A stretch of 15,733 bases of DNA from Cyclostephanos tholiformis. Its lineage: Eukaryota; Bacillariophyta; Thalassiosirophyceae; Thalassiosirales; Thalassiosiraceae. The notes beneath the pieces were generated by a model. That model saw only the letters and a program-made list of their open reading frames with translations, was not told where the DNA came from and made no database searches. Positions 1 through 6,970 of the stretch are shown one piece after another. Within the stretch, counting starts at the first letter, position 1; each line of letters opens with the position of its first letter. The position numbers and the translations under genes were made by a program. The stretch covers positions 1 through 15,733 of the forward strand of contig JALLPB010001867.1 in assembly GCA_036939975.1 (NCBI GenBank), written 5' to 3'.

Positions 1-949
1 GAATCGCGACCTTTAGCGAGGGGTGTTTCCCGCCAATAAGCCATGGCCTATGACACTGGAAGAAAGACTCGTCGTTGCTGTCCACCGATGACTCGGATTC
101 ATATCCCATACCTGTACTTGCATTGAGAAGGAAATCCTGGCATGCCAACTTCTCTCGCGGAGTCATATTCTGTTCAATTCCACTCTGGATTTTTACAATA
201 CCCATCTCAAAGTCAGCATCGGTAGATAAGCTATTCATGGGATACAAATAATTCAGCCTGAGTTTGCATTTTGCAAACATGCCTTTGCAACTAGCACAAT
301 CACTTTTTACCTTCCGAATAAGTTGGTCTAACATCATTTGGCAGTCTTTCAGCGGAAGCCCCGGCTTTTGCAAAGACACGGAGCAACCTCTTATGTTGCG
401 CATGTATTTGGAATGTTCCCCCACCTTATCCATGAAGCTCAATTCGAGTGATTCCTGGTGATCCCTCATCTTCCCCACTCTTTCTTTCGATAGCTCGACC
501 AAGAATGGTTGAATCTTGATGTGCTGCTGCATAGTTATTGCTGCACCAAGCCATTGTCGAGTGGTTGACTCACTTTTGGCACTGACGTTGGCGAGCTGTG
601 GATCTACAGAAGCAGCCTTGTTCCTTAGCCCCGTACTGACCTTGCAAGAATTCCGTACATGTGCACCACAAGCAAAAATCTTACTCATGAGATTCTTGAG
701 CTCTCCATCCTCCTCCAGCATGACTTTCCCGGCAAGTGCAAGGTTGTGATTCTTGCAACTAATGTGCCGACCATGTGTCTCCTTTGCGATCTTGAGGTTC
801 ACAGAAGCGCTATCTGCACAATGACAGAGAACCCAGGTATCGAAGTCAATGCCATACAAGTCAAAGCTTGGCAAAAATGAAATTATGAGAGTATCGATAC
901 ACCTCGCCGCTGCCGCTGCTCTAGAATTTCCGAATTTGAATGCCAATTT
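1..949 (-). CDS. hAT-like transposase, partial, open at left edge
   Basis: Read on the minus strand, the frame whose codons begin at 949, 946 and so on has no stop down to the window edge, about 316 codons; an in-frame TGA lies at 952-950. The protein resembles the middle of hAT-family DNA transposases. ADSASVN near 819-799 sits where hAT proteins have the second catalytic Asp and Asn block (D-N-x-x-x-N). CKNHNLAL near 757-734 matches the C-x-x-H-x-x-N-L block. TTRQW near 565-551 is a diverged form of the T-R-W motif that precedes the inserted helical domain. The catalytic Glu and C-terminal dimerisation domain would lie beyond the window. No Met occurs in the first ~45 codons, so the true start is upstream, behind an intron or a lesion. 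hAT proteins cut and paste terminal-inverted-repeat transposons in the nucleus. The family call rests on motif spacing read by eye. Confidence 0.6.
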
Positions 950-1042
950 TCATTCCCCAGAAAATAAACAAAAGAAAAGAGAATAGTTGATTGTTGTATT
1001 CTTCCTAATTCACCGTTATAACCGCATTGTTTTGTGCAATCA

Positions 1043-1084
1043 AATAAGACTAGAATCGTGCTGAATAAGACTAGAATCGTGCTG
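1043..1084. repeat. 21-bp perfect tandem duplication
   Basis: A 21-base unit beginning AATAAGACTAG and ending GTGCTG occurs twice head to tail with no mismatch (1043-1063 and 1064-1084). It lies in non-coding sequence upstream of the hAT-like frame. An exact tandem copy suggests recent replication slippage. Confidence 0.9.
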
Positions 1085-1121
1085 GTACCACCACGTTCAA
1101 CGTTGTCAACAAACCACAACG

Positions 1122-1154
1122 CCCCCCCCCTTATTTCACCCCCCCCTTATTTCA
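1122..1154. repeat. Duplicated poly-C plus TTATTTCA block
   Basis: A run of nine C followed by TTATTTCA is repeated at once as eight C followed by TTATTTCA. It is a short slippage-type duplication in non-coding sequence. The long C runs also make this spot prone to sequencing length errors. Confidence 0.85.
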
Positions 1155-1273
1155 CACATGGTTTCAAAAAATTAGATATTCTCCCCCCCTTGCCGGAATT
1201 CAACCAAATCGAGCGTACACCACAATGCCCATGATGCGGTGCGCAGGCTGGATGCCTTGCACCCAGCATGGCA

Positions 1274-1514
1274 TTGATGCCTGGCACCCGGTGGGGGAAG
1301 GGCATGGGTGATGAGCATACGCACTCGAAAATGGTTCGGGCCATTTGATGCAAGGTAAATATTCTAGTACGCACGCAGGGTTGATGTCTGGCACCTGGTG
1401 GGGAAAGGGCATGGGTGGTGATGAGCATATGTACTTGAAAATGGTTCGGGCCATTTGATGCAAGGTAAATAGTACGTATGTACGGGCCATTTGATGTAGG
1501 TAAATATGTATGTA
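1274..1514. repeat. Minisatellite with ~107-bp unit, about 2.3 copies
   Basis: Unit 1 covers about 1274-1380, unit 2 about 1381-1483, and a truncated third copy covers about 1484-1514. Shared landmarks are GGCACC(C/T)GGTGGGG, AAGGGCATGGGTG, GATGAGCATA and GGTTCGGGCCATTTGATG. The third copy keeps only GGGCCATTTGATG and GGTAAATA. A weaker partial copy may precede unit 1 near 1250. Reading frames crossing this block on either strand only echo the repeat and are not annotated. Confidence 0.85.
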
Positions 1515-1609
1515 CATACCAATAGATAATTGCCAGAATAAGCACAATTAATTGTCATTTTTTTAAGCCAACAATTAATTTTTAATTGCAATTAATTTTA
1601 TAATTGGCA
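1515..1609. other. AT-rich non-coding stretch
   Basis: This stretch is rich in A and T with repeated AATTAATT and CAATTAATT words. It lies between the minisatellite and the DDE transposase fragment. It might hold the degraded left end of that transposon, but no matching terminal inverted repeat was found on the right side. Confidence 0.5.
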
Positions 1610-2080
1610 ATGGGCAATGCAATTATTTGGGGGTATGCTGCCCTTCCCCCAGAAGTACGTGGAAGTGTCGAGCGTCCACGGTGTTGGATTAGGTGCATCC
1701 AGGGGGTGGGGACAACAATCAATATCTTTCGGGATTTCTGTGATCATATTTGCTCGGAAATAGAGCAGTTTGGATTGGAGGGGACAGATGACCACCGTAT
1801 TTTTTTGTGGGATAACCTGGCTGCCCACCACTCTGCGTACGTCCATCAGACAGTAACGGGACGAGAGGGTCCGCGGTGGTTCAGTATTGTTGCTCGGTCG
1901 CTGTATCATCCAAAATATCGGCCCATAGAATACAAAATTTGCAAGGTCACAAGCATATTGTGGCAGAGGAAGGAGCTGCAATGGACCATGCGGATGTTTG
2001 AGGACGGCATCAACCAAGCCGTGGCTTCCATCTCTACTTTTGATTCTACTTTTGAGCATTGCGGATATAGATGGGTTTAG
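1610..2080 (+). pseudogene. DDE_3-type transposase, C-terminal fragment
   Basis: The frame from the ATG at 1610 to the TAG at 2078-2080 gives about 156 residues. A block reading FLWDNLAAHHSAYVH, then LYHPKYRPIEYKI about 30 residues later, matches the second half of the DDE_3 / IS630-Tc1-mariner endonuclease fold. There the second catalytic Asp lies in a D-N-x-x-x-H motif and the third acid in P-x-Y-x-P-x-x-x-P-I-E. The helix-turn-helix region and the first catalytic Asp are absent, so this is a truncated copy and very likely inactive. The first ~20 residues (GNAIIWGYAALPPEV) may not be native coding sequence. Such enzymes move DNA transposons by cut and paste. No flanking terminal inverted repeats were seen. 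Confidence 0.6.
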
Positions 2081-2319
2081 AAAAAATATGTAATAATATT
2101 ATAATATTATGGTTATCCTGTCACATTCTTACTATTTCTACAAGAAATACTGGCAGCAAGATTAGATGAAAATCATCGTACGCGTCGGAGAGGACACGGA
2201 GAGCTCGCTTCAAGTCTGTCATCTGTGGGGTGGTGGTGGCGCTGGCGCGTGTAGATGTGCAAACTTTCCTCTTGCTCTCGACTTGATCCAAAGGACAAGG
2301 AGGAGAGCAAGCTTCTCGG
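2081..2319. other. Non-coding gap between transposase fragment and LTR_A
   Basis: The first ~40 bases are AT-rich (TAATAATATTATAATATTA). The rest is mixed and GC-richer. No gene is supported. The only structure seen is the inverted repeat at 2271-2311, which ends eight bases before LTR_A. Confidence 0.6.
2271..2311. repeat. 9-bp perfect inverted repeat next to LTR_A
   Basis: CTTGCTCTC at 2271-2279 is the reverse complement of GAGAGCAAG at 2303-2311, with a 23-base spacer. It lies in the flank, outside the LTR. Confidence 0.7.
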
Positions 2320-2670
2320 TGTTATCTTTCGAAAGTAATTGATATTAGCTTGATGATGATAGGGCATCCCCTATATCGTGGCTAATAGGGCATTTATTCA
2401 GGTTGAAGCGATTCAGTGAACAGTGAAAATTAATGATGTTATTCTAACCTAAAAATGTGAGCAACTACGCTTAATAATCGCCGAGTTGGAATCTCTAAGA
2501 GGATCTGAGAGTCTCCTAGAGTTCTCCTAGAAGGTCCTAAGAAGAATATAGTAGTTCTGCAGTAGAGAAGTCTCGAAACCCTAGAGGTACCCTAATAGAA
2601 GGTAAGTAGGCAAAATAAGTTGCCAATGTATTCTAATGTGTAAGAGCACGCAGAGTATCAATACGTAACA
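2320..2670 (-). repeat. LTR_A (3' LTR of element L), 351 bp
   Basis: The boundaries are set by 5-bp terminal inverted repeats TGTTA...TAACA, shared with LTR_B and LTR_C. On its right it abuts the polypurine tract and pol end of L; on its left it abuts flanking DNA. It shares the terminal palindrome CTTTCGAAAG, the TAGGGCATCCCCTA hairpin and a conserved box near CAGGTTGAAGCGATTCAGTG, but elsewhere it is clearly diverged. On the minus strand AATAAA (2398-2393) could be a poly(A) signal. Confidence 0.9.
2343..2387 (-). other. Nested hairpin in LTR_A (covarying stem)
   Basis: The outer stem is TATTAGC (2343-2349) paired with GCTAATA (2381-2387). The inner hairpin is 2359-2374, ATAGGG / CCCTAT around a CATC loop. 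The outer-stem sequence differs from that of the other two LTRs yet still pairs over seven bases. In element orientation it lies between the AATAAA and the LTR end. Confidence 0.7.
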
Positions 2671-2679
2671 CTCCCTTGC
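2671..2679 (-). other. Polypurine tract of element L
   Basis: On the minus strand GCAAGGGAG sits directly against the TGTTA start of LTR_A, the expected place for the plus-strand DNA primer of an LTR element. Element R has GTGAGGGAG at the matching position. Confidence 0.75.
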
Positions 2680-2697
2680 ATTGGTATCTTGGAGAGG

Positions 2698-3195
2698 TTA
2701 CTTGCCACACATGACCTTTCGATGACGAGTAAAGTCATTTTGTGCTAGAGCCTTGGTAAGAGCATCAGCTATCTGATTCTTGGTATCAACTAGAAAGATC
2801 TTGATAAGGCCCTTACGAACATGCTCTCAAAAGTGATGGTAACAGACATTGATGTGCTTGGTTCTGGGTCTTAGTTTTGAAAGACGAGCTAGTTCCAATG
2901 CGCCAGAGTTGTCCTCAAATACCTTGCAATATACATAAGGCTGAGTACAAATAACTTGGAAGCCCTTGTTTTTCATTTCATCAATGAGATTCATGACTGG
3001 AATGACATCCCTCAAAGCCATAGACATAGCAATGTATTCTGCCTCAGTTGTAGATAGTGCAACTTGTGATTTGGGTTTTGAAGTCCAACAAACTGGACAC
3101 CCAGCATAGAAGACGATCCATCCACTGCGCAATGCTGTGCTTGGGTCCATCTGAGCAAATTCCTTGTTCCAATTTCCAGAGAAATCAGCATCACA
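2698..3195 (-). pseudogene. pol_L RNase H region, with internal stop
   Basis: This continues in the RT reading frame after the TAA at 3198-3196. It carries the copia RNase H motifs C-D-A-D-F-S-G-N-W, STTEAEYIA and FEDNSGALELA, with catalytic D, E and D preserved. A TGA at 2829-2827 interrupts it where copy R has Arg (HHF-stop-EH against HHFREH). The frame then resumes to a natural TAA at 2700-2698 after MCGK, the same end as in R. RNase H removes the RNA strand during reverse transcription. As a separate protein it is non-functional because of the two stops. Confidence 0.85.
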
Positions 3196-3993
3196 TTAGC
3201 ATTCAAAACCCTTGTCTGGATCTGGCTTGAATTTAAGTCCCAGATCATGTGTCCTTTTGAGGTACCGTACAATGTGTAGAATGGCTTCACCATGAGTTTG
3301 CCTTGGGTCAGACAAGTACTTAGCAACTTGCTGAGTGGCATACATGATATCAGGTCTGGTAGTTTGACCTAAGTAGTTCAACTTGCCAACTGTAGTGTGG
3401 TAATCAAAGCTCTCATCAAAAGGTGGATCGTCCTTGAAGGCATGAAGTTGCAGTGCAACCTTGTCTGGAACAGTCTTGGACTTGGAGTCATTGGCGCCCA
3501 TATCCTTGATAATTGAGTCAATTAATGCTCTCTGGGTGAATTCGTAGGATCCATCCTTCATCTTGCTAATGTTGACTCCAACATAGTCTGCAGGGTGACC
3601 TTGGTCTTCGATTTTGAGACCAAGATCCTGTAGCTCCTTGATGGCATTTTTGAGTTGAGAATCACTGGAACCAATGAAAATCCCATCGTCAACATATACC
3701 ATGAATATGATGTCATCTCGGTAAAAAACACAGTCATCGATCAAGGAATGCTTTAATCTAATGGAGTTCAGTTTATTAACAAAATACTCATTCCACACAT
3801 GACCAGCTTGTTTTTGCCCATAGATGTTTTTGAGTAGTTTGAGCACATGTTCCTTGGAATTTCCTTCAGCAGTTTTGATGCCTTGTGGGAGTTCCATGTA
3901 GATGTCCATTTCGATTGGTGCTTGAGGGTAAGCCATCATGATGAAGTCAAGTTGGCAAAGGGACCATTGGAATAGCATGCCAAAGATTATCAT
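3196..3993 (-). pseudogene. pol_L reverse transcriptase core
   Basis: A 265-codon frame covers most of the copia reverse transcriptase: AYPQAPIEMDIYMELP, the catalytic box VYVDDGIF, and the TTRPDIMYAT and KFKPDPDKGFEC segments. An extra Met codon lies right after the first catalytic Asp region (DFIMMAYPQ here, DFVMAYPQ in R). The frame ends at TAA where R has TAC, at the RNase H border. A one-base deletion near 4030 separates it from the preceding segment. It closely matches copy R but cannot be translated as one polyprotein. Confidence 0.9.
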
Positions 3994-4334
3994 GAGTCTG
4001 ATGGCAAACCAAGTGACAACAGGTCATATGTCTCATAGTAATTCATGCCATAGATCTGCTTGCCACCATGGAGATTTAGTCTGCCTTTGTGCTTGGTAAT
4101 CTTGTTGGTTGTCAAGTTGCGCTTGCGCCGAAGTGACCAAACAGATGGTATGATCTGGACGTTGTCGGGTATGGAGTCCCGTTTGATGAGTTTCCAGTGT
4201 TCATTTTCAACATGGCCGTTTATCTCTCTAATGACAGCATCAACAAATTGAGATGCATCTTTCTGTTTGAGCACTTGGTGCAAATACATGATGTCACCCA
4301 TCATCTCTGCTTGGAAAGCAATAGGATTCCTCAT
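3990..4334 (-). pseudogene. pol_L N-terminal RT segment
   Basis: This segment runs from MRNPIAFQAEMMGDIMYLHQ to GMNYYETY and matches the start of the copia RT domain (pol_R residues ~508-610). It begins just after the TGA at 4337-4335, where R has AGA (Arg). Near 4030 it leaves the frame: R continues ETYAPVVSWF, while here one missing base gives ETYDLLSLG and then a stop. The RT core continues in the next frame. Confidence 0.85.
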
Positions 4335-4945
4335 TCACTCTTGAAGTTCAAGGTGTGAATTGTGAAACAGATCTTCTGGTGTCTCACCAATGAGAGATTG
4401 AGGTGCCATGTAGTGCATATGTGCATTTCTGTAGAATTTGCGTTGAGGCACCAAATTGGCCATTCTCTGTGACATGGTGCGCATTCTCCCACATATGCTT
4501 GTACCAGCCAATACGGGTGAACTTTCGTGTGAGGCTCCCTCACTTTCTTGAGAAATCCAAGTTTCTTGTTCATCGTTTTGTGGAGTTGTGAGTCCAGCAT
4601 CATTTGTGATGTTGTTGTGTAAGTCCCAAGTCACATCTTGCTGTTCCTGAGAAGCCTCGTGATGTTCCGGAGGAACTGTGACTTTAGACGGCATAGGCCT
4701 TGAAGTTTGGCTCTGTGCAGGAATGGCAATCGCGCAACCAAGCCCAGCAAGTTGCTGCCAGATGGATGAGATGGCAACGTCAGGCCCATCATGCTTCGTA
4801 GTCTCAAAGAAGTCATCAAAGCAACAGTGATACTGTGGTGAGACTAGCCCGGTAGTTAAGTTGAGCATGAGGTAGACGTTTCTTGCATGCATTGGGCTTG
4901 GACCAAGGTTAAGTCCTAAATGGGCCCTAGAATTGAATTGCCAGC
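4335..4945 (-). pseudogene. pol_L integrase C-terminal / linker segment
   Basis: The readable part begins around RAHLGLNLGPSPMHARNV and runs through FDDFFETTKHDGPDV, a Ser/Thr/Glu-rich linker, and FYRNAHMHYMAPQS to HLELQE, ending at a TGA. It aligns with pol_R from about residue 305 to 506. It is joined to the upstream integrase only through a frameshift near 4,920-4,945. The linker is the least conserved part of Pol between the two copies, as expected for the spacer between integrase and RT. Confidence 0.8.
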
Positions 4946-5164
4946 TGCAAGTTTGTTTTGCAATGCAAAGACTGGAAAAGCAAAGGTGTGATTGTGCACA
5001 ATCTTCAAACCAACTTGAATTGAGCTGAAGAGCTCCAGCCACAATGATCCATCCTCCAATGTTGGTAGGGCATTGTGCAACAGCGCCGCATTACATAGTG
5101 CATATGGCCACAGAGCTGTGTGCACTGCCGCTGGCCATCGTTGGTGAGTGTGCAAGATTTGTTT
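4920..5164 (-). pseudogene. pol_L integrase distal segment
   Basis: After the TGA at 5167-5165 (CGG, Arg, in R) the frame resumes with HTHQRWPAAVHTALWPYAL and continues to FAFPVFALQNKLAAGN before losing frame at about 4920-4945. R shows the same text as HARHRWPAAVHVALWPYALRN. This is the part of the copia integrase after the catalytic Glu. Confidence 0.8.
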
Positions 5165-5733
5165 TCAGGCACTCTCCAAGAAGTCCCGGCTAGCACGCTC
5201 TGCAATCCCATTTTGAAAGTGTGCATTGCCACAGAAGGTAAGTTGCTGCTTGTTTTGTTGGCATGCTTGTTGGAAGGCATTTTCCGCAAAACAACCATTA
5301 TCACAATGGTAATGCTTGATTTTTACGCCATGTTCTGCTGCAAATTGCTCAAATGCTTCTTTTGCTTTTATTGTTTTGTCTGATGACAAATCTTGCATCA
5401 GATTCACAAATCGCAGGCGGGAGAAGTGGTCGATAAAGATGGATGCGGCGCAGTACTGCTTCGAGGTGAGTTTGCCTTTTAATTGGGCGAAAAATCCCAC
5501 TTGTGTTGATATCATGTGATCGATACTAATGCGCTCCCCCGGCTGGGTGGCAGTGAAGACCTTGTGAGCGGATTTCGACTCTTTGCCGTGCCAAGGCAAT
5601 TTCATCACAGCGCCGAAGAGGCACCCCGTGCACTTAGGAGGTGGCACTTTTTCCAGTCATTGTGGGATCTCATCATTCTTTGTGAGCAGTCTCAGTTTTG
5701 GGAAGGAGAGGTGACCAAGGCGGTAATGCCACC
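5165..5733 (-). pseudogene. pol_L integrase, HHCC and catalytic core
   Basis: The zinc-binding pair H-Y-R-L-G-H is readable at about 5728-5711 and C-T-G-C just below 5650. A TGA at 5659-5657 (CGC, Arg, in R) lies between them. The catalytic core keeps D in SIDHM, D in HYHCDNG and E in NGIAERA, the DD(35)E set that inserts cDNA into host DNA. One residue is lost before NAHFQNG (V in R). The segment ends at the TGA at 5167-5165. Near 5730 about a dozen bases are missing relative to R and the frame changes. Residues are conserved but the gene is broken. Confidence 0.85.
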
Positions 5734-6152
5734 TGGTTGTTGGCGGCGGCGAGATAGAATTCCTCATCCACTTCGGGAGGTGGAGTTGGATCAAACGTGA
5801 GGGCGCATATGTGGGTGGAGTTGTCGGGTTCCCCTTCTGCGCCATTTGCAGCAGGTGAGTTCTTGTTTGCAGTGTTGCTTGCCTCTTTGTTGGTTGGTGT
5901 TAACTTATCTTTTTTGTAATTGACATTTTCTTCAGCAATGAATTCCCGCTCGTCAAAGTTGTCATGTCGTCGATGGCCTGGGAACTGAAGGACGTGCTCA
6001 CGGTGGAAGAAAGTGGCATTGAGTGCCTCAAACGTGGTGGCATACGCACGATAGGCAAAGGACAATGATGCCAAATACATTATTGGGACGTTGGACGTCG
6101 TGTTGTAAGGTATTGACTTCTTGTATTTGCCTTGTCCCCACACCAACACACA
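5673..6152 (-). pseudogene. pol_L protease-integrase linker
   Basis: This frame begins after a TGA at 6155-6153 and reads through VWGQGKYKKSIPYN, AYRAYATTFEALNATFFHRE, PGHRRHDNFDEREFIAEE, then an Asn/Lys/Glu-rich linker and ALTFDPTPPPEVDEE. It matches the end of the protease region and the start of the integrase ORF in copy R. Near 5730 the reading frame shifts and the true continuation (RWHYRLGH) is in another frame. Confidence 0.8.
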
Positions 6153-6970
6153 TCATTTGTCATCACTTTCCATCCGCATGCCTCTTGGCAACGGATAATT
6201 GTCTCCAGCCTCCTGCGCCCAGTGTAGGGTGACAGGAGGCACCTCTTTAAATCAGGTAAGAAGAGGCTGTTCGGAATTTTTACCTCGTGCGTTTTTCCAT
6301 CGTCGTCGTCAATCTTGAACTTGAATGTCCCGATCCCTTTAATCTCTAATCCACTGTTGATGCCGTCAACCGTTCCCCCTTTTTGCTTGAGCTGCAAGTC
6401 TTCAAACAGGTGAGGAGAATTTGCCATGCAGCGTGAGGCATGGCAGTCGATGCCGATCGGATACGAATCCGAATCAAATCGGATTGTCGTGGCTTCGGTG
6501 ATGGCGCCCGATAATGCAGTGAGGGTCAACGTGGCGGTGGAGGTTATCTCCCTCAAGCGACGGAAGCGGAAAAGCTCCCTCAGTTGCCAGCGACGAAGGT
6601 AAGATTCGACATGACAACCAACCTTGAGGAGGGTGACCGCGATCGAGACAAGGTAAGTCCATGGCCTTGTTTTCTCGCTGTATTCCCCCGACCGAAATCT
6701 GACACTTGGTTTCTTCCATTTTCTGAGACGTGTTGGGATGGAGCGGACCGGTCGTCTCCCTTGTATCGGCCAACACCATGATCTCCCTCGGAGGAAGAAG
6801 TCGCAGGTAGACTTCTGGGTGGCCAGATCAGATAGTGCGTGACAGAGGAATCGGAGTAGGTAAGGCAGTAAGAAAGCTTGAAGGTAAGCGATTTGTTGTC
6901 CTGTATCCAAACTTGGCCCAGCCACGAATGCTAACATTTGAAATGTCAACATCCATGCTGGTTCGCACCG
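6153..6970 (-). pseudogene. pol_L post-gag spacer and protease domain
   Basis: Directly after the gag TGA (6973-6971) the same frame stays open for nearly 300 codons. It contains a poorly conserved spacer of ~150 residues, then FDSDSYPIGIDCHASRCMAN and KGIGTFKFKIDDDDGKTHEV, the retropepsin-like domain. The normal copia catalytic D-[ST]-G-A is replaced by D-C-H-A-S here and in R. The true coding line shifts frame near 6,220-6,232 (to LHWAQEAGDN) and meets a TGA at 6155-6153. Because frame and spacing from gag match in both copies, Pol may be produced as a Gag-Pol fusion through the stop. Confidence 0.75.

Noticed and set aside
264..880. Three short plus-strand reading frames
   Set aside because: They lie opposite the continuous hAT-like minus-strand frame, which has protein-family motifs; the plus-strand frames show none.
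1147..1591. Overlapping minus-strand frames of 75-132 codons
   Set aside because: They are translations of the 107-bp minisatellite, with the same peptide recurring in different frames.
1598..2059. A 153-codon minus-strand frame
   Set aside because: It is the complement of the DDE transposase fragment, which has the recognisable motifs on the plus strand.
2827..6155. TGA read as arginine (recoded genetic code) in pol_L
   Set aside because: Copy R has no internal TGA in 1052 codons, Gag uses TGA as its terminator, and pol_L also has frameshifts and a TAA, so decay is the simpler reading.
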